Shown one piece after another: positions 58,746 through 64,000 of a DNA stretch of 64,000 nt; positions within the stretch are counted from its first letter, which is position 1; every line of letters begins with the position of its first letter. The notes under the pieces are model-generated. The model searched no databases, was not told the origin of the DNA, and saw only the letters and a program-made list of their open reading frames with translations. The position numbers and the translations under genes were made by a program. The DNA comes from Chloroflexota bacterium. Its GTDB lineage: Bacteria > Chloroflexota > Anaerolineae > Anaerolineales > Villigracilaceae. The DNA lies in the NCBI GenBank assembly GCA_016195815.1, contig JACPYX010000018.1:62001-126000 (forward strand), written 5' to 3'.

Positions 58746-59294
58746 TTATTCGGCTTTGGCTTCCTCAGCAGGAGCTTCTTCCTTTTTCTTGCCGCCGCGT
58801 GGCTTCCTTACTTTTTCTTCCGGCTCGGCAGCTGCTGCATCGGCAGATTCGCCTTCGCGATGGACGATGATTTTAACTTCAGGAACCAGGTCAATCGTCA
58901 GGCGCACGTGGGCTTTGAACTCGCCCAACTCACGGATCGGCTGCATATCTATCTGCTGGCGCTTGACTTCGTACTTGGTCTGTTCCATGATGGCCTCAGC
59001 CACATCTTGTGTGGTGATCGAGCCATACAACTTTCCGGTTTCACCGGCTTTGGCGGCAAAAGTCAATGTGACGCCGTTAACGTGATCGGCCAGGTCCTTG
59101 AGTTCGCTGTTGAGCTTGGCGCGCTGCACCTCGCCTTGCGAGCGAATCTTCTCGGAGGTCTTCATTGCTCCGGGTGTGGCCAGCACGGCCAGTTTCTGCG
59201 GGAGCAGGAAGTTGCGGCCAAATCCATCGGCAACCTTTTTCACATCGCCGGCGCGGCCTAATTTGTAAACGTCCTTGATCAGCAATACTTTCAT
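58746..59294 (-). CDS. rplI: 50S ribosomal protein L9
   Basis: 182 residues. The L9 signature is MKVLLIKDVYKLGRAGDVKKVADGFGRNFLLPQKLA, then the long helix and C-terminal domain (GKLYGSITTQDVAEAI). The last 30 residues form an extra acidic/basic tail (EPEEKVRKPRGGKKKEEAPAEEAKAE) beyond the usual length of about 150. The ATG at 59294 is preferred to a TTG at 59303. The L9 tail sits at the L1 side of the ribosome; the extension's role is unknown. Confidence 0.95.
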   Translation of the reverse strand: MKVLLIKDVYKLGRAGDVKKVADGFGRNFLLPQKLAVLATPGAMKTSEKIRSQGEVQRAKLNSELKDLADHVNGVTLTFAAKAGETGKLYGSITTQDVAEAIMEQTKYEVKRQQIDMQPIRELGEFKAHVRLTIDLVPEVKIIVHREGESADAAAAEPEEKVRKPRGGKKKEEAPAEEAKAE

Positions 59295-59432
59295 TTCGTT
59301 CAAGCCCTTTCTGGCTGAATATGGTATGCCGCACCGTTCTGCGCTTTGTGCAGGAAAAACGCGGCACTTCGACCATCGCCGTGCAATGGTCTCAGAGCGA
59401 AGGGTACTACGCTCAACGGGCGGAGATTGTAC

Positions 59433-59466
59433 CAGATGCTGCGGTTCTTGCCAACCGCGGCATCTG
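59433..59466. other. Long perfect hairpin between divergent rplI and FtsB-like genes
   Basis: CAGATGC-TGCGGTT pairs with AACCGC-GCATCTG (14-bp stem with one G-T) around CTTGCC. No T-run. It lies 17 bp upstream of the FtsB-like start and may be a regulatory hairpin or an inverted-repeat binding site. Confidence 0.55.
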
Positions 59467-59482
59467 CGGGTAAGATAAAGAC

Positions 59483-59866
59483 ATGGATCGCTGGCCGATT
59501 AATCCCCGCCGAATATTTATCTTTGTTGGTATTCTCCTGCTCGTTCTAATGGTCATGGATTTCAATGCGCGTCTCGAAGAACTTAACCGCCTCAAGAAAC
59601 AATCCAGGCTCATCGGCGCTCAGGCAACACAGGCAATACAAACCCAGGTTGCATTACAAACACAAGTTGCATACGCCGGCTCCGATCAGGCTGTGCAGGA
59701 TTGGGCATACAGCGAAGGTCACTACATAAAGCCCGGCGACCAGCCCGTAGCCCCGGTTGGACAGCCCGGTACGCCTGCCATCGAATCGATTGAGCCAACG
59801 CCCAGTCCCACGCCGATGCAAAACTGGCAGGTTTGGTGGGATCTGTTCTTTGGCGACCAACAATGA
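59483..59866 (+). CDS. FtsB/DivIC-like septum initiator protein
   Basis: 127 residues. A basic N-terminus, one membrane helix (IFIFVGILLLVLMVMDF), a predicted coiled coil (RLEELNRLKKQSRLIGAQATQAIQTQVALQTQVAYA) and the conserved tail WAYSEGHYIKPGDQPV typical of FtsB/DivIC-like proteins. The C-terminus has a Pro/Thr linker and an unusual Trp-rich end (MQNWQVWWDLFFGDQQ). Likely part of the division complex. Confidence 0.8.
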   Translation: MDRWPINPRRIFIFVGILLLVLMVMDFNARLEELNRLKKQSRLIGAQATQAIQTQVALQTQVAYAGSDQAVQDWAYSEGHYIKPGDQPVAPVGQPGTPAIESIEPTPSPTPMQNWQVWWDLFFGDQQ

Positions 59867-59876
59867 ATTCCCATTT

Positions 59877-61181
59877 TTGATTTCAGACCGACTGGCACTT
59901 TTCCCCGATTCAACCCGCGTTCATAACGGCAGACTGTCCATAGCCGGACACGATATCGCCTCGCTCGCGGACTTATACGGGACACCGTTATATTTATACG
60001 ACCGCGCCACCCTCGACTCTTCCGCCGCCAAATACAAAAGCGCGTTAAAAGAATTTTATCCCGCCGCATTTGGCATCACCTATGCAGGCAAGGCCTTTCT
60101 CTGTAAAGCCATCGCCAAATGGACACAGGCGCACAACCTGGATGTGGACTGCACCGGCGAAGGCGAGATCGGTATCGCGCTGGCGGGCAATGTAGCGCGC
60201 GAAAAAATATTGGTTCACGGGGTAAATAAATCCATGGCAGATTTGAAATCCGCAATACAAAATGCAGGAATTATCGTCGTTGACAATCTCACAGAACTAA
60301 ATCGAATCGCGAATCTTTTTACCGATTCCCAATTTTCCAACCTGCCAAATTTATGGCTTCGCCTGCAGCCAGGAATCGCCGTCCGCACACATCACGCGCA
60401 CACACAGACGGGCCAGCATGACAGCAAATTTGGGATGACGCCCGATGAAATTCTTCGTGCGGTTGAGCTTTGCAAATTAAACGACCTGCCATTACATGGC
60501 ATCCACTTTCATCAAGGCTCCAACTTCCGCGACCCTGAGCCGTTGATCCCGGCCATTGACATGGCATTGGACCTGGTCAAACAAATTAACCTTGCAAGCG
60601 ACTGGCATTTTTGTCCCGGCGGCGGCTGGGGCGTGGCTTATCACGAAGATGAATTGCCAAACCCACCCGTTGAAAGTTATGTGCGCGGCATTGCCGAGGC
60701 CGTGATCGAAGGCTGTCAACGGCGCGGACTCGATTGGCCTCACCTGCATCTTGAGCCAGGCCGAAGCCTGGTGGCGCGCGCGGGAATTGCTGTTTATCGC
60801 GTCGGCGCGATCAAGCGGCGCGGCCAGCGGACCTGGCTGCTGATTGACGGCGGCATGGCGGATAATCCGCGGCATGCGCTCTACGGCGCAAAATATTCCT
60901 GTTTAACGGTGGCCGGCTTGGGCCGGGAAATGAGCGAGCGCGTCCACATCGCTGGGCCTTATTGTGAATCGGGCGATGTCGTCATTGAAGATTTGCCGAT
61001 GCCAAAAGTCGAAGAGGGCGAGTTGATCGCAATCCCGGTCAGCGGCGCGTATCATTTGAGCATGTCGAGCAACTACAACGGCGCGCGTCGTCCGGCGGTG
61101 GTGTGGCTGGAAGAAAGCCGCGCCCGGCTGATCGTCGGAAGAGAAGCGGTGGATGATTTGACTCGGCGCGACCTGACTTAA
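59877..61181 (+). CDS. lysA: Diaminopimelate decarboxylase-like PLP decarboxylase
   Basis: About 434 residues of alanine-racemase-fold decarboxylase. The PLP lysine is in ITYAGKAFLCKAIAKW; substrate/PLP residues are HFHQGSNFRDPEP, EPGRSLVARAG and the partner-subunit cysteine motif YCESGDVVIED. It makes L-lysine from meso-diaminopimelate; ornithine/arginine decarboxylase relatives are less likely given ESGD. The frame is open from 59757, and the FtsB-like gene occupies the upstream part. A TTG at 59877 gives the expected N-terminus (LISDRLALFPDSTRV); start is uncertain. Confidence 0.8.
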   Translation: MISDRLALFPDSTRVHNGRLSIAGHDIASLADLYGTPLYLYDRATLDSSAAKYKSALKEFYPAAFGITYAGKAFLCKAIAKWTQAHNLDVDCTGEGEIGIALAGNVAREKILVHGVNKSMADLKSAIQNAGIIVVDNLTELNRIANLFTDSQFSNLPNLWLRLQPGIAVRTHHAHTQTGQHDSKFGMTPDEILRAVELCKLNDLPLHGIHFHQGSNFRDPEPLIPAIDMALDLVKQINLASDWHFCPGGGWGVAYHEDELPNPPVESYVRGIAEAVIEGCQRRGLDWPHLHLEPGRSLVARAGIAVYRVGAIKRRGQRTWLLIDGGMADNPRHALYGAKYSCLTVAGLGREMSERVHIAGPYCESGDVVIEDLPMPKVEEGELIAIPVSGAYHLSMSSNYNGARRPAVVWLEESRARLIVGREAVDDLTRRDLT

Positions 61182-61213
61182 TCACAACTCAAATCGTCCA
61201 TGAGATGTTTCTT

Positions 61214-61262
61214 ATTCCGGCCTCATCTTTTGCATCGAGGGCCGGAACGGCTCTTTTTATTT
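61214..61262 (+). terminator. Intrinsic terminator after the lysA-like gene
   Basis: TTCCGGCC pairs with GGCCGGAA around a 17-base loop, then CGGCTCTTTTTATTTT. Probable. Confidence 0.6.
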
Positions 61263-61365
61263 TCCGGTTACGAGTTCGATTTTGGTGTCGGTGGTTCGGT
61301 GGTATTGACGATTGTGTTGAATGTGATCGTAAGGCTGCTCAAAAAAAATAGAAAATTTTAAAGTT

Positions 61366-62097
61366 TTACTTCTTTCCTGAATTGAATCGAACCAATTTAT
61401 CCCAATCGATTCGCCCATTTACACAAAAGTCATCCATGAACTCTTGAGTAAAGAGATTTAAGATTCGAGAATATTCTGCAAAGAATTCTTCGTTTCGTTC
61501 TTTTGCTCTAAAGCCTAGCGGTTCTACAATATCCACAAATAAGCGGTCGTTACCAGAAATAAATTCCCAGAATTCTTGACCGCAAAGTTTTAAGTAATCA
61601 CCTTTATCAGGCTGATTTTCCTGTCCGTAACAGCAACCATTTACTGCCTGTGTATTTGCTTTATTGTTACCTGTTCGTAGAATGCGTTTCGCCTGTTTGA
61701 AATTATCGACCATACGTTTGATTTGACTGCTGTTTCCCCAGTTCGGCCCAGATTTCACCGAGACAATATAAAGAATATTATCTCGCTTAAATTCCAAATC
61801 AATCCCTTCGGCGGATGATTTTCTGCCACCAAACACTTTTTCGCAAACAAATATTGCAAGTTTTTCCAGGAACTCTCCAAAAACGGTTTCCTCCTGAGAT
61901 GACAAATGAGCGTCAAGAATTAGTTTAATCAAATCATGAGCGTCGTTTATATTTTTAGCCTTGAAAAGGTATGGGTTTTTCCTTTTCAATACCTGAGTCA
62001 ATTTCAAGTTTTGAAGACTACCCGCACGTCTCTTGTGGAACTCTCCAATGTTTCCTTCAACAAAGTTGACAACGTCATTTAGATTTACCGGCCTCAT
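61366..62097 (-). CDS. PmeII-family type II restriction endonuclease
   Basis: 243 residues. I recognise the PmeII-type plan: VNFVEGNIGEFHKRRAGSLQNLKL, LKRKNPYLFKAKNI, LDAHLSSQEETVFGEFLEKLAIFVCEKVFGGRKS. A PD-(D/E)XK-like core appears as GIDLEFKRDNILYIVSVKSG (D-x(n)-S-V-K). ATG 62097 follows GGAAGGGAAAAT and lies inside the methyltransferase gene, which ends at 62075. The frame is open to 62148, but that start lacks a ribosome site. It cleaves DNA unprotected by the partner methylase. Confidence 0.85.
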   Translation of the reverse strand: MRPVNLNDVVNFVEGNIGEFHKRRAGSLQNLKLTQVLKRKNPYLFKAKNINDAHDLIKLILDAHLSSQEETVFGEFLEKLAIFVCEKVFGGRKSSAEGIDLEFKRDNILYIVSVKSGPNWGNSSQIKRMVDNFKQAKRILRTGNNKANTQAVNGCCYGQENQPDKGDYLKLCGQEFWEFISGNDRLFVDIVEPLGFRAKERNEEFFAEYSRILNLFTQEFMDDFCVNGRIDWDKLVRFNSGKK

Positions 62098-62956
62098 ATT
62101 TTCCCTTCCTTTCAAGCAATGCAAGTTGTGCGGGACGTGCTTCAACAACAGGCTTTACATTTTGCTGCGCCGCTTTGAAATACTCAGGCAGGAGTTCAAT
62201 TCCTACTACATTTCGTTCCATACGTTGAGCGACAAAAATAGTAGTGCCCGAACCCATAAATGGGTCTAAAACAAGATCACCTTTTTTTGTAAACAACTTG
62301 ATAAACCATTCTGGCAAGTCTTCTGGGAAGACAGCACTGTGGTTTCTGTTTTTTGTTTCTGTTGCCATATGTAACACATTGGTGGGAAATGCCTTTTCTC
62401 GACCTACCCAGTTTGAAATTTTTTTTCCAAAACCACTGCCAACGCGAGAAGGGTCCCGAACCTTATCTGTTTCACTTAAGTTTCTAAGCCGCCTGTTTGC
62501 CCAATCTCCCATTGGAACCATAACTTCTTCTTGATACATATGAAATTGTCGATCTTTATTAAACTGCAATAACCTTTCCCATGAATCTCGAAAACGATTC
62601 GGCCATTTGCCAGGATAGGAATTTTTCTTGTGCCAAATAAACTCTTCTGTCCAAAGCCATCCTTGTTTACGCATTTCCAATATAAGCTCAATTACGTATG
62701 TATGACGCTCTCCATTTACAACCTTTTCTTTTATATTCAAGACAAAGGTCCCGGTTGGCTTTACGACACGCAACAACTCTGCAGAAATGGGAAGAAACCA
62801 TTCCACATACTTATCTGGGCGCACTCCACCATATGTATGCGAACGGCTATCTGCATATGGTGGTGATGTAAATATCAAATCAACCGAGTTATCTTCCAGT
62901 TTTTTGAGTTCTTTACGGCAATCGCCAAGTAATAAACGGGCTTCAACTTGTTTCAT
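62075..62956 (-). CDS. Type II DNA methyltransferase (beta-class, TSPPY)
   Basis: 293-residue DNA methyltransferase. The catalytic motif IV is TSPPYADSR (the SPPY form, most often N4-cytosine), and the SAM site motif I is DPFMGSGTT late in the chain, giving beta-class order. LLLGDCRKEL and ELLPEYF flank them. It modifies the recognition site of the coupled PmeII-like endonuclease, whose start lies within its 3' end. The recognition sequence cannot be inferred. The gene is more AT-rich than neighbours. Confidence 0.93.
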   Translation of the reverse strand: MKQVEARLLLGDCRKELKKLEDNSVDLIFTSPPYADSRSHTYGGVRPDKYVEWFLPISAELLRVVKPTGTFVLNIKEKVVNGERHTYVIELILEMRKQGWLWTEEFIWHKKNSYPGKWPNRFRDSWERLLQFNKDRQFHMYQEEVMVPMGDWANRRLRNLSETDKVRDPSRVGSGFGKKISNWVGREKAFPTNVLHMATETKNRNHSAVFPEDLPEWFIKLFTKKGDLVLDPFMGSGTTIFVAQRMERNVVGIELLPEYFKAAQQNVKPVVEARPAQLALLERKGKYEAGKSK

Positions 62957-62990
62957 AATTCTAAATTATACTCGTTGCAATGCTGAATAT

Positions 62991-64000
62991 ATGAAAACCT
63001 CCGACTTCGATTACCACCTCCCCGAATCTTCCATCGCGCAGACTCCCGTCGAGCCGCGCGATTCTTCGCGCCTTTTGATTCTCCATCGCGATTCGGGGCA
63101 GATCGAACACCGCATCTTTCGGGACCTCGGCCTTTATCTGCGCCCGAACGATCTCCTCGTCTTGAATCAGACGCGCGTCATTCCGGCGCGCATCTTCGCC
63201 CGCAAGCCCACGGGCGGACGAATCGAATTGCTTTTGCTCCGCCGCCGCGACGCGTTAACGTGGGAGGCTTTGGTGGGCGGGAAAGGTTTGAAAACGGCCA
63301 GCAGGTTCAAGGTCGAGGAAGGACCCGAAGCCGAAGTCGTGGAAATCCTTGCAGGCTCACAGCGGCTGATCAGATTCTCTGATCCGATCGAGTCATATTT
63401 TTCCAAAGTGGGGAACGTCCCGCTTCCACCATACATCCACGAAAAATTGAGCGACCCGGAGCGCTATCAAACTGTCTATGCCCACGAGCCGGGTTCCGCG
63501 GCCGCGCCGACGGCTGGCTTGCATTTCACGCCGCGTTTGCTGGATGAGTTGAAGTCGAACGGAGTGAAGATTGCTTACGTCACGCTCCATGTTGGGCTGG
63601 ATACCTTTGCGCCCGTCACCGAAGAGAATCCTGAAGAACATAAAATTCACACCGAGTGGTGTGAATTGAGTCAGGAAACAGCAGAGGCGATTAATCAAAC
63701 AAAAAAATCGGGCGGCAGAGTCATTGCGGTTGGAACCACATCAGTGCGAACGTTGGAGTCGGCTATGGTAGGGCGGGATGCTATCTTGCCCTACATTGAA
63801 TCAACTTCTTTGTTCATTTTGCCAGGCTATCAATTCAAGATCGTGGATGCGGTAATCACGAATTTTCATCTACCCAAGTCCACGCTGATTATGCTGGTCA
63901 GCGCCTTCGCGGGGCGTGAGCGGATTTTGCAGGCGTATGAGGTTGCGAAGAGCGAAGGCTATCGCTTTTTTTCGTTTGGGGATGCAATGCTGATCCTCTA
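62991..64000 (+). CDS. queA: tRNA preQ1 ribosyltransferase-isomerase QueA, 3'-truncated by window edge
   Basis: At least 336 residues; the frame runs off the right edge without a stop. QueA features: MKTSDFDYHLPESSIAQTPVEPRDSSRLL, LYLRPNDLLVLNQTRVIPARI, the AAPTAGLHFTPRLLDEL block and TNFHLPKSTLIMLVSAF. It transfers the SAM ribosyl group to preQ1 in tRNA, giving epoxyqueuosine. It is divergent from the restriction-modification genes, with a 34-bp gap. Confidence 0.95.
   Translation, partial: MKTSDFDYHLPESSIAQTPVEPRDSSRLLILHRDSGQIEHRIFRDLGLYLRPNDLLVLNQTRVIPARIFARKPTGGRIELLLLRRRDALTWEALVGGKGLKTASRFKVEEGPEAEVVEILAGSQRLIRFSDPIESYFSKVGNVPLPPYIHEKLSDPERYQTVYAHEPGSAAAPTAGLHFTPRLLDELKSNGVKIAYVTLHVGLDTFAPVTEENPEEHKIHTEWCELSQETAEAINQTKKSGGRVIAVGTTSVRTLESAMVGRDAILPYIESTSLFILPGYQFKIVDAVITNFHLPKSTLIMLVSAFAGRERILQAYEVAKSEGYRFFSFGDAMLIL

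Noticed and set aside
1-64000. tRNA, rRNA or CRISPR arrays
   Set aside because: Intergenic regions were scanned by eye. No cloverleaf with CCA end, no rRNA signature and no regularly spaced direct repeats were seen.

Overview
The window is a dense bacterial chromosome segment of about 64 kb, running from a gene cut by the left edge (a wecE-type aminotransferase) to a gene cut by the right edge (queA). Most likely it comes from a Chloroflexota bacterium, probably class Anaerolineae. This is inference from gene style: lipoproteins with Thr-Pro-rich 'TPTxTPT' linkers, a two-subunit class I fumarase, tandem ArsA-type ATPases, RodZ-like proteins with two helix-turn-helix domains, and many small repeat-like insertions. 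No rRNA, tRNA or CRISPR array was recognised. Most of the window is ordinary core sequence, but 23.5-50.6 kb is a patchwork with duplications, gene remnants and several accessory modules.

Layout. 0-8 kb: sugar aminotransferase, polyprenyl-phosphate glycosyltransferase, histidine phosphatase, ketopantoate reductase, nucleoside kinase and an ABC exporter. 8-13 kb: a surface lipoprotein beside an ECF sigma/anti-sigma pair, then an HD phosphohydrolase, an MFS transporter, a HAD phosphatase and a zinc-ribbon protein with a histone-H1-like tail. 13-18 kb: an orphan receiver, a binding-protein-like lipoprotein, Hsp20 and a secreted subtilase. The subtilase's 5' leader is a clear cyclic-di-GMP-I riboswitch with promoter and terminator. 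18-23.5 kb: an SDR/DinB pair, a PAP2 phosphatase, a nucleotidyltransferase, a quinate-dehydrogenase-like protein and fumarase alpha/beta. 23.7-28.1 kb: a LuxR-type regulator without a phosphoacceptor Asp and three exported proteins of unknown function, bracketed by a 299-bp direct repeat that carries the regulator's HTH end.

28-42 kb is an anaerobic respiration/arsenic region. It holds acr3, a truncated arsC remnant and arsR; then a ttrBCA-type molybdoenzyme operon (FeS subunit, NrfD membrane subunit, TAT-exported catalytic subunit) with a small tatA. Next come a leader resembling a molybdenum-cofactor riboswitch and the genes fmdE-like, moaD, tauE-like and moaA. Last is a three-gene sensor: PhnD-like lipoprotein, NarX-type kinase and NarL-type regulator. 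The parts fit together: the sensor detects an oxyanion, the Moco genes supply the cofactor, and Tat exports the enzyme. 41.9-42.35 kb is a graveyard of IS5-like transposase and folC fragments.

42.4-50.6 kb: a Holliday-junction-endonuclease-like protein and DUF503. Then comes a promoter, a structured leader of unknown class and a terminator, ahead of a thioredoxin-like protein and a CstA transporter. After these sits the most unusual cassette: three paralogous ~90-residue membrane-type proteins around two tandem ArsA/GET3-like ATPases. The two ATPases have each lost a different catalytic signature, which suggests an obligate heterodimer serving dedicated small membrane proteins. 50.7-64 kb returns to core genes: murJ, a TPR protein, a CopD-like protein, GT39, rimO, a rodZ-like gene apparently split by a -1 frameshift at an A10 tract, rplI, a FtsB-like protein, a lysA-like decarboxylase, a PmeII-type restriction-modification pair and queA.
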